Below, one piece after another: positions 1 through 6,950 of a stretch of DNA of 64,000 nucleotides. Under the pieces are notes generated by a model. It was given only the letters and a program-made list of their open reading frames with translations. It was not told the DNA's origin and made no database searches. Numbering within the stretch: the stretch's first letter is position 1; the number at the start of each line of letters is the position of its first letter. The translations under genes and the position numbers were made by a program. The stretch is taken from the NCBI RefSeq assembly GCF_026626635.1, contig NZ_JAPNKA010000001.1, forward strand, positions 3,534,001-3,598,000, read 5' to 3'. Source of the DNA: Archangium lansingense. Lineage in GTDB: Bacteria; Myxococcota; Myxococcia; Myxococcales; Myxococcaceae.

Positions 1-654
1 CCCGGAGCTCATCGCATTCAGGGGGATGGCGTCCTGCTTCCAGCCCTCGGCGGTGAGGCGGGCGTCGCGGAACTCGGTCTCGGTGAGGCCCGGGGAGACG
101 AGCAGCACGGAGATGTCCTCGGCGGCGAGCTCGGCGCGCAGGGACTCGGTGAGGAGGTTCACCGCGGCCTTGGAGGCGCCATAGCCGCCGAGCAGCGGCA
201 GGCCCCGGTGGCCGAGCACGGAGCTGACGTTGACCACCTGTGAGCCAGGAGCGCGCTTGCGCAGCAGGGGCAGGGCGGCGCGGGTGACGCGCACCAGGCC
301 GAAGAAGTTGATCTCGAACACCTGGCGGAGCTGCGCCTCACTGAAGCCCTCGACGGGACCGTAGAGCCCGAGGCCCGCGTTGTTGACGAGGATGTCCAGC
401 CCGCCGAACGCGGCCTCCGTCTCACGCATGAGACGGGTGACGTCCTCCTCCACGGTGATGTCGCAGCGGACGGGAAGCGCCCGCACGCCGAGTGCTTCCA
501 CTTCACGCGCGGCGTCCTGGAGTTGGGACTCGCGGCGAGCGGCGAGCACGATGTGGGCACCTTGGGCGGCGTAGGCGGTGGCGGCAGCTCGGCCGATGCC
601 GCTGGAGGCGCCGGTGATGAGCACCACCTTTCCCTGGAAGTCTCTGTTGGCCAT
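1..654 (-). CDS. SDR-family NAD(P)-dependent oxidoreductase (3' end beyond window)
   Basis: The reverse strand reads from ATG at 654 as MANRDFQGKVVLITGASSGIG, a Rossmann fold with the TGxxxGxG nucleotide-binding motif. It is followed by an NNAG motif and a YGASK stretch carrying the Tyr and Lys of the classical SDR active site, after a V-S-S strand that supplies the Ser. The reading frame is still open at the window edge, so the C-terminus (substrate-binding end) is missing only because of the window cut. Substrate cannot be told from sequence. It starts 116 bp from the divergent nuclease gene, so a bidirectional promoter region is likely between them. Confidence 0.9.
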   Translation of the reverse strand, partial: MANRDFQGKVVLITGASSGIGRAAATAYAAQGAHIVLAARRESQLQDAAREVEALGVRALPVRCDITVEEDVTRLMRETEAAFGGLDILVNNAGLGLYGPVEGFSEAQLRQVFEINFFGLVRVTRAALPLLRKRAPGSQVVNVSSVLGHRGLPLLGGYGASKAAVNLLTESLRAELAAEDISVLLVSPGLTETEFRDARLTAEGWKQDAIPLNAMSSG

Positions 655-770
655 GACGGCGCGGCACCTTAGCGGCTCGCCGGAGGGGGAAAAGGACCTG
701 CTGGGGTGTGCCTGCACGCCTGTCCCTCTTTCGAGTTCAGCGAGCCACCGTTTAGGATGCGCGGCCTCCC

Positions 771-1724
771 ATGCGGCGCACCCCCTTCGCCAACGATTTC
801 TCCTGGTCCAAGAGCCGGCACGAGAAGCTCTCGGATTGCCTGAGGGCCTACTACTTCTACTACTACCGCTCCTGGGGCGGCTGGGAGTCGGGGGCACCGA
901 AGGAGGTGCGCGAGCTGTACGTGCTCAAGAAGCTGGGCAACCGCTACGCGTGGGCGGGCAGCGTGGTGCACGACGCCATCAAGGATGCGCTGCTGGACAT
1001 CCGGGCGGGGCGCGCGGTGGAGCCGGAGAAGGTGCAGGCGCGGGCGCACAAGCTGATGCGGGACGACTTCCGCTACTCGAGCAGCAAGGGGTACTGGACG
1101 CAGAAGTACCGCAAGACGTTCTCCGGCCTGGTGGAGCACGAGTACGGCGAGCAGGTGACGGACGAGGCGTGGAAGCAGAACTGGGAGACGGTGCGCGCGG
1201 CGCTGGCGTGGTTCTTCAGCTCGCGCTGGCCGGCGCTGGCCCAGGGGCTGAAGCCCGCGCAGTGGCTGGAGGTGGACGCGGGGGCCGATTTCTCCACCTT
1301 CACGATGGATGGGGTGAAGGTGTTCGCCATCCCTGACTTTGCCTACGTGGACGCGGACGGCTCGCCGGTGGTGGTGGACTGGAAGACGGGCAAGGCGCGC
1401 GAGGGGTACGACGAGCAGGTGCTGGGGTACGCGCTCTACGTGTCGCAGCGCTACCGGCTGCCGATGGAGAAGGTGCGCGCGTCGCTGGTGTACCTGAACG
1501 ACGGGGTGGAGCATCAGGTGCAGGTGGACGCCAACGCGGTGGAGGGCTTCAAGGCCCGCTTCGCGCAGAGCGTGGCACGGATGCGCGAGCTGCTGGCGGA
1601 TCCAGCCACCAACACGCCCAAGGACGAGTCCACCTTCCCTCAGACGCAGGACCTGTCCGCGTGCACCCGCTGCGCCTTCCGCCGCCCCTGTGGGCGCGAA
1701 GCGGCGGCGGCGAAGGTGGCGTGA
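771..1724 (+). CDS. PD-(D/E)XK (RecB/Cas4-like) nuclease with Fe-S cysteines
   Basis: A 317-residue protein. The nuclease core is visible at residues about 186-220: IPDFAYVD, then VVVDWKTGK (the D-x-D/E-x-K signature), then Q and Y of the downstream QxxxY motif. One cysteine near the N-terminus (C23) and three near the C-terminus in C-x2-C-x5-C (about residues 298-307) match the arrangement that holds a 4Fe-4S cluster in AddB and Cas4-type nucleases. No helicase domain and no cas genes are near, so it is a stand-alone member. It probably cuts or resects DNA in repair; that role is inferred. The ATG at 771 is chosen because the fold begins immediately after it. Confidence 0.85.
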   Translation: MRRTPFANDFSWSKSRHEKLSDCLRAYYFYYYRSWGGWESGAPKEVRELYVLKKLGNRYAWAGSVVHDAIKDALLDIRAGRAVEPEKVQARAHKLMRDDFRYSSSKGYWTQKYRKTFSGLVEHEYGEQVTDEAWKQNWETVRAALAWFFSSRWPALAQGLKPAQWLEVDAGADFSTFTMDGVKVFAIPDFAYVDADGSPVVVDWKTGKAREGYDEQVLGYALYVSQRYRLPMEKVRASLVYLNDGVEHQVQVDANAVEGFKARFAQSVARMRELLADPATNTPKDESTFPQTQDLSACTRCAFRRPCGREAAAAKVA

Positions 1725-1761
1725 GCCTTCGCTAGCGTTCAATCGAACAACGAGGAGCTGT

Positions 1762-2969
1762 ATGGCCTACGGGTGCACTGGCGCGTCCACTTGTCTCGTT
1801 GGCTCGCGCCCGGCAGTTGCGTGGCGGCGCACCTGGTTGGGCGGTTGGGCCCTCATCGTCCTCTTCCTCCATGCCGCGTGCGTGACTGGCTCCCCACCGG
1901 ATGGCCGGCTGGTTGCCCCGCCGCCAGTTCCAAGGAAACTCGTCACTCTGACTCCGAGTTCCGACTTCGCGGCCGTTGAACTGCCGGAGGCGGAGTTCCG
2001 TGAGGCGTTCACCCGGTTCTTGCTTGAGGTGCCGCTGCCCGCCGCTACCCGCCCTTCGACGCCCCTGGGCGGCCGGCTCGTGCTGGCCTCATGGCGGGAC
2101 GCGCGGGGAACGGACGTCGAGCGCGGTTATGCGCGCCTGTGCGAGCGGCACGGTACTCCAGGGGACTGTCACTCGCTCTTGGGGGACGGTCCACACGACA
2201 CCACGCTGAGCGACCGGGACAAGTTCACCCTGGGCGTCATCCTGGCCATCGGTCCGGCGATGGAAGGCGCTTCGGGGGTCCTCAAGGAGTTCTCCGCGCA
2301 TGCAATGACGGCCGTGTGTACCGGTCTCGCCCTGTACTTCGTCATGCTGCTCTTTTCCGGACCCCACCATCTCCAAGGGCATTGGCGCGGCGATGACGCT
2401 CTTCCTGTGGGCCTACCTGGGCACGGAGCTCTGGGGATTGATTTCCGCCACGGCCACTGAAGGGGGGCGGCCTGCCCCCGTTCCCGCAGGCAGTCCAGAA
2501 TGCTGCAACAGCAGGCCTCATCCGGTTGCCCGCTGCTGCGGCCGAAGCGGAGGCGGTGTTCGTGGCCGAGGGCAGACTGACGTTCACGTTCCCCTCCGGC
2601 TCTGCGGCCATCCTCGCCTTGCAGAAGCAGGGAGGCGGCGAGGCGGGCGATAACCATCACATCGCCACTGTGGAGAACGAGAAGTCCACCCTTTGAGGTG
2701 GGCCCTGGACGCAGCGGTTCCGGCAGATCTTCGACCGGGCGGGCATGTCGCTGGAGGATCCGGCGAACAAGGTCCGGGTACCAGGTCACAAGGGGCCTCA
2801 CCCCGAGGCGTACCATCAAGATGTGTTCAAGCGATTGGATCGAGCGAGATCCAATTGCCGGACCCTCCAGCAATGTGCGGATGCACTGGTGCGTGCACTC
2901 CAGGACCTGGCCGTGGAAATCCAGATGGAGGGCAGCAGGCTCAACAAGCTGGTCACCCGGACGGAATGA
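1762..2969 (+). pseudogene. SitA-like AHH-domain polymorphic toxin lipoprotein, disrupted
   Basis: ATG at 1762 follows AGGAG. The signal sequence ends in the lipobox LHAAC (Cys40), as expected of outer-membrane-exchanged SitA lipoproteins of myxobacteria. The C-terminus carries an AHH-type nuclease domain: NHHIAT at about 2652, then GGPW, and GHKGPHPEAYH at about 2785-2817. The coding frame is broken three times: an apparent extra T in the T-run at 2351-2354, an apparent extra G in the G-run near 2461-2466, and a TGA at 2694-2696 where the family normally has Arg (CGA to TGA). The last lesion sits inside the nuclease domain. The first two are homopolymer changes and could be sequencing errors; the stop is a substitution. 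The cognate immunity gene follows. Confidence 0.75.
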
Positions 2970-2985
2970 CACGAGGAGCATCACA

Positions 2986-3567
2986 ATGCCGCGGCAGTAC
3001 TTCGAGCTGTTCGATGATCTCCACATCCCTGGGCGCTGGGAGCTGGGTGTTCCCGTGGATGAACACGAGGCGAGAGTTTGGACATGGCTGTTCAGGCGGG
3101 GCGAGCCGGTCGACATCAAGGGGCAACTTCGAGTCCCACTCTACGGCCCTGGCAGACCGTTGGACTTCTCATTGGCCGGTGCTGCGGTCCCCGTCGTTCA
3201 TGCGAAAGTCGCGTCCATCCTTGCAACGCTGGCGCCCGCTGACGTTCAGTTGATTCCGGTCCAGGTTGAGTCGCAGACCGGGAGCTACTTCATCCTAAAC
3301 ATTCTCCGCGTGGTGAAGTGCATCGATGACGCGGCCTGTGAGGAGGTGAAGTATTGGCGCTCCGAAGACGGGCAGCCGGAACTGGTGGGGGAGTACCGGG
3401 TTGTATCGGGCATGCGCATTGCCCCCTCCCGAGTAGGAGGGGCGCACCTCTTCCGTCCCTGGGGATGGCCTGTTGCGCTGGTGGTCTCGGAGGAAATCAG
3501 GAATGCCCTCGAGCGCGTGGGAGCTACGGGCACGAAGTTCGAGGATGTCACCAGCCCGGGCGCGTAA
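2986..3567 (+). CDS. imm11-type immunity protein for the SitA-like toxin
   Basis: A 193-residue soluble protein with no signal peptide. It starts at ATG 2986, 16 bp after the end of the toxin reading frame. Overall it resembles the imm11/DUF1629-type immunity proteins that sit directly downstream of AHH-domain toxins in myxobacteria (a FRRGEP-type segment, and a RDDxAC-like stretch appearing here as CIDDAACEEVKYW). It is expected to bind the nuclease domain in the cytoplasm and block it. The frame is fully intact although the toxin is broken, so it may still protect against toxin delivered by relatives. Family assignment rests on context plus general resemblance. Confidence 0.7.
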   Translation: MPRQYFELFDDLHIPGRWELGVPVDEHEARVWTWLFRRGEPVDIKGQLRVPLYGPGRPLDFSLAGAAVPVVHAKVASILATLAPADVQLIPVQVESQTGSYFILNILRVVKCIDDAACEEVKYWRSEDGQPELVGEYRVVSGMRIAPSRVGGAHLFRPWGWPVALVVSEEIRNALERVGATGTKFEDVTSPGA

Positions 3568-3596
3568 CGCCCAACCCGTGGCTCCATAGCTCGGGG

Positions 3597-3623
3597 CCTT
3601 CAGCAGTCAGCGGACGCTGAAGG
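3597..3623. terminator. Stem-loop after the immunity gene
   Basis: CCTTCAGC at 3597-3604 pairs with GCTGAAGG at 3616-3623 across an 11-nt loop, 30 bp after the immunity gene stop. There is no strong U tract, so it may be a Rho-assisted or weak terminator. Confidence 0.45.
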
Positions 3624-3698
3624 GTCATGTCTTTCTGGCTTGGCTCACCCTGCACGGGCCTGCGTGATTGCTTTCGCTCAGCAGGTGCCCAGGCGCCA

Positions 3699-4103
3699 TC
3701 AACGCCCCAGCGACAGGCGCCGCACCACGACACCTGCTGCGTTCATGCCGAACACGGAGGTGACGAAGGCCACGCTGCCATCAATCTGGTTGCGGTGCTC
3801 GCAGCTGTGGAAGTCGTTGTCGTTGGGGCACACGCACGAGAAGCCGTCGTCCGCGTCGTAGCGCAGGGACAGGGGCTGGCGCCGCTGCTCGATGGAGTAC
3901 ACGGCGGTGATGCCCGTGGGCCGCTCGGTGGGCACGCCGTACTTGCGCTTGAGCAGCTTGCGGATGTCCTTGGCGAAGGGATCCATGTGCGTCTCGCACA
4001 GGTCCTCCACGCGGATGGCCGTGGGGTCCGGCCCAGGAGTGTCAGACGCGTCGGGTAGTGCGCTCGCGCTATCCTGCCCTCCACCACACTGGGGGGTTTT
4101 CAT
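3699..4103 (-). CDS. Hypothetical protein with CVCPNDND motif, probably lacks its signal peptide
   Basis: The frame from ATG at 4103 gives 134 residues: MKTPQCGGGQDS, then an acidic linker, a basic K-rich helix region, and a C-terminal part with CVCPNDNDFHSCEHRNQ. CGGGQDS followed by a D/S/P-rich stretch looks like the start of a mature lipoprotein, but no hydrophobic signal precedes it, so the 5' end may have been replaced. Its start codon overlaps the start of the divergent gene at 4102, an impossible arrangement for two normal promoters. The last ~150 bp of the gene recur at 15612-15767. I do not recognise the family. Confidence 0.5.
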   Translation of the reverse strand: MKTPQCGGGQDSASALPDASDTPGPDPTAIRVEDLCETHMDPFAKDIRKLLKRKYGVPTERPTGITAVYSIEQRRQPLSLRYDADDGFSCVCPNDNDFHSCEHRNQIDGSVAFVTSVFGMNAAGVVVRRLSLGR

Positions 4104-5064
4104 GTCGGAGCCGCGTGACGCAGGACGTTCGACCCTTTCACTCCTCTTCCGCTCGCCGCTCGTCTTCTCCGTTCTCTGCCCCTTGGGCTTCGCGGCCACG
4201 GTCCCCTTTCTGGGAGTCCGGGACCCGAACCGAGCGCGGCTCTGGCATATCCTCATGGGACTTCAGACCGCGCTCTGGTTGGCCTCCCTGCTCGTCATCC
4301 TCCATGACTCCAGGAGCCACCGCATGGGCTGGCCGGGCCGGAGGAGCGAGCGAACGGCGCTGGTGCTCTGTACGCTCCTCGCCTGGGTCCTCAGCTCCTT
4401 TCCCTTCGTGGTGCAACCCATCACCCAACGATGGGCCCTGCCCGCAGACGTTGAGGCGTTGCTCCAGGTGCCGCACCTGCGCGCGAAGTTCTTCATCTTG
4501 GGCATGAGCACGGCAGCGTTCACGACGCTGCACACCGCCGGCATGTTGAGCATGCACGTCCAACTGCTCGCATACCCGTGGGAGCCGGTCTCTCGGGGAG
4601 AGGAGTCCGTGGCGGAGGGCCTCGATGACGAGCTGCTGCGGTATCAGCGACTCCGGTCGCGATTGGAGCGCTTCCTCCTCTTCTCCGCCGTCACCCTCGG
4701 TACGTCGACCCTGAGCCTCGGCGCGTTCCGCAATCTGCTCAACGAGCTCGTTCCCTCCCAGGTCGGAGTCTTGGAGTCGTCGCGCGTCTTGGGCTACGGC
4801 GTCTACTACACGGGGCTTCTCGCCAGCGTGTACCTGCCCACGCGCAAGACGCTGACGGACGTGGGTGAGGCGCTCGCGGCCCGGTTCGTGAGGGAGTCTC
4901 CCGCCGCGGGCCTGAGCTGGAAGGACTGGTCCCAGGAGCAGCAGGCCGTCCGCACCTGGCTCGGCCTTCAGCGCACCGCGCTCCAGGATTTCCAGCAGGG
5001 GCTCTCCGTGCTGGCGCCCCTGCTCGCGAGCCTGTCCTCCCTGGCCCTCGGCGCGGAAGGATGA
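4102..5064 (+). CDS. Multi-pass membrane protein of unknown function
   Basis: 320 residues from ATG 4102. At least six hydrophobic segments are visible: FSVLCPLGFAATVPFLGV, LWHILMGLQTALWLASLLVIL, TALVLCTLLAWVLSSFPFVV, FILGMSTAAFTTLHTAGML, FLLFSAVTLGTSTLSL and the C-terminal VLAPLLASLSSLALG. A charged Arg-rich helix separates the halves. No catalytic motif is recognised. The product is presumably in the inner membrane. The start is uncertain because the ATG overlaps the start of the opposite-strand gene. Confidence 0.7.
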   Translation: MSEPRDAGRSTLSLLFRSPLVFSVLCPLGFAATVPFLGVRDPNRARLWHILMGLQTALWLASLLVILHDSRSHRMGWPGRRSERTALVLCTLLAWVLSSFPFVVQPITQRWALPADVEALLQVPHLRAKFFILGMSTAAFTTLHTAGMLSMHVQLLAYPWEPVSRGEESVAEGLDDELLRYQRLRSRLERFLLFSAVTLGTSTLSLGAFRNLLNELVPSQVGVLESSRVLGYGVYYTGLLASVYLPTRKTLTDVGEALAARFVRESPAAGLSWKDWSQEQQAVRTWLGLQRTALQDFQQGLSVLAPLLASLSSLALGAEG

Positions 5065-5176
5065 GCAGGAGAGGGGGCTTCAGGCCACCGAGGGTTTCGA
5101 GATGAACGAGGGCAGCTCGCCTCCCGCCGCTGCGGAACCACACAAAGTGCGGGAGAGCCACAAAACCGGGGCAGGC

Positions 5177-6304
5177 TCAGTGAAGCGCTGTCCCCTCAGG
5201 AGAGACACCGGGCTGCAACGGGACCTCGACTCCTCCAGGCAAGCGCCGCGAGCCGCGGAGCTCCTCGAAGCACTGCCGGAGGTCGGCCGGTTCATCGTTG
5301 AGCACCCGGGGGCGCGGCTGGTCGGCATCGTCGGGCCAGCGCACGAGCTGGATCTTTCCGTCGGCGATCTCCAGCCCGGTCACGTCGCCATCGCCGAAGG
5401 AGCAGCACCCCGTGTTGAAGTAGCTCGGCGCCTCCATGAGGATGGCCTCCGGCGCCTGGAACTGGCTCGCGCGCACCCATTCCAGCTCGGCTTCGAGGGC
5501 CTGGCGTTGCTCCAGGAGCTTCGGCCCGTCCGGCCTGCGCTCGAGCTCCTCGAGCTCGCGGGTCAGCTTGTCCACCAGGTTCTCCGCCTTGAAGACGGGC
5601 CGGTGCGTATGCCCCGCGAAGAGGATCATCCCCGTTTCACGCCGGGTCAGCGCCCACCGGTACATGGCCTGGTCATGCTTCTGCCGGAGCACCCAGTCCC
5701 GGGCGGGAGTGGTGGACGCCATCTTCGTCAACCGCTGCAAGTTGCGCCAGACGTAGCGGACGAACAGGCGGCTCACACGGCCGAACCGGTCGCTGCTCGT
5801 CGTGCCCTGGTGTCCATGGACGAAGAAGAGCTCACCGAGCCGGGTACCCTGGTCCCGCACCTCCAAGCGCAGGCTCTCCCAGATCGGCCCATCCAGGCCC
5901 ACGGTGCCGAGGTATTTCTGGACGGCCTTCGGGAAGGACCACAGGTCGTCGTGGTTGCCCCAGAAGCGCCAGTACCGCCCCTCCTGCCGGAACTTCCGCT
6001 CGAGTTCGAACGAATGCTGGTACTTCTGGAGGACGGTGCCCGGGCGGCACTCCCAGAGCTCTTCCACGTCACCCAGCAGGCAGAGCGTGTACCCGGCTCG
6101 GAAGTAGTACGCGAGCGCGGCGTTGAACGCACGCTCGCAGCGCTGGAAGTCGTCCGCGCCGTCCCTCGCGCCCCGGTGGAGATCCGAGAGGATGATGAGG
6201 CGGAGGGAATCCAGCTCCACCGCCATGCCGTGGGACGGCTCTTGGAATGCTCTCTCGAGTCCCTTGGCAATCTGGCGCTGATACTTCTCCAGACTCTTGG
6301 CCAT
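5177..6304 (-). CDS. Calcineurin-like metallophosphoesterase
   Basis: 375 residues from ATG 6304, which is preceded by AGGAGG six bases upstream. All metal-binding blocks of the family are present in order: SDLHRGARD (D-x-H), GDVEELWE (GD), GNHDDLW (GNHD), FVHGHQG, and FAGHTHRP (GHTH). It therefore should bind two metal ions and hydrolyse a phosphoester; the natural substrate is not visible. There is no signal peptide, and a coiled region (LTRELEELERR) follows the last motif. It is convergent with the membrane-protein gene and stands alone. Confidence 0.9.
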   Translation of the reverse strand: MAKSLEKYQRQIAKGLERAFQEPSHGMAVELDSLRLIILSDLHRGARDGADDFQRCERAFNAALAYYFRAGYTLCLLGDVEELWECRPGTVLQKYQHSFELERKFRQEGRYWRFWGNHDDLWSFPKAVQKYLGTVGLDGPIWESLRLEVRDQGTRLGELFFVHGHQGTTSSDRFGRVSRLFVRYVWRNLQRLTKMASTTPARDWVLRQKHDQAMYRWALTRRETGMILFAGHTHRPVFKAENLVDKLTRELEELERRPDGPKLLEQRQALEAELEWVRASQFQAPEAILMEAPSYFNTGCCSFGDGDVTGLEIADGKIQLVRWPDDADQPRPRVLNDEPADLRQCFEELRGSRRLPGGVEVPLQPGVSPEGTALH

Positions 6305-6649
6305 GGCTGCCTCCTGTCGCAACTCACGTTGGGCATCCTCTCCAGGCGGGACAATCACCCCCAGGCACCAGTGCTGGTCAACGTGGCCGTTGCGACCGGT
6401 CCGCTGTGCCTCGTGGGAGGCCTGCCTCGCTGCCACCACGGGATGCGGGCTTGGCGCCTGGCCCTGGTCCCCAGGTTGCTCCCCCCACCGGGGCAGGTTA
6501 GAGGCGGAGCAGAGCGCTTGGTGCACACGCCAGCCCTGGACACAGTCCCCGGAGGGGCGAGGCAGGGGGCGTGGGCATTCTGACAATCAGTGCTGAGGGC
6601 TCAACACCACGCGAGCTGCGGTGGCCCCTGCGCCGGGGCCTGCTGAGCA
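6305..6649. other. Intergenic stretch without a recognised gene
   Basis: About 345 bp upstream of the phosphoesterase start. I see no convincing coding sequence or repeat here. Confidence 0.5.
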
Positions 6650-6760
6650 GTGAGCCGTTGGGTGGAGCAGAAGGTCAGGCGCCACCGGATGCGAAACAGC
6701 AAGCGCAAGGGCCTCGGCTGGAAGAGGTGGACCGAACACTACCACGCGAGCCTTGGCCAG
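6650..6760 (+). pseudogene. C-terminal scrap of a group II intron reverse transcriptase
   Basis: One frame reads SRWVEQKVRRHRMRN and then KGLGWKRW. This matches, in order and spacing, the YVERKVRR ... GLGWKRW segment near the C-terminus of the intact intron protein encoded at 60741-62048. Nothing else of the intron (catalytic YxDD, domain V) is present. It is a short leftover of an earlier intron copy. Confidence 0.55.
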
Positions 6761-6810
6761 CCGTTCCATCGCCGGGTCTCCGAGCAGGCCCCGGGCTCGA
6801 GGCAGGATTG
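6728..6810 (-). pseudogene. Possible N-terminal scrap of a ThiF/TcdA-type enzyme
   Basis: The reverse strand reads ARGLLGDPAMERLAKARVVV and then FG, resembling the first residues of the TcdA/ThiF family (RxxxLLG..M..L..A.V.VFG..GVGS). The match stops exactly where the group II RT scrap begins, just before the glycine-rich nucleotide loop. Only about 27 residues support this. Confidence 0.35.
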
Positions 6811-6950
6811 CTACGAGGGGAGCCTCACCCTCGCCTGCGGCTGCTCGTCCACGTACAAATGGATCCGTCCGTAGGGGTAGCTCTCACCGCCTCTACGCCG
6901 GTACAGCGAAGGCGCACCCAGGCTAGATTCATGCGGAGGCCGGAGGCCGC

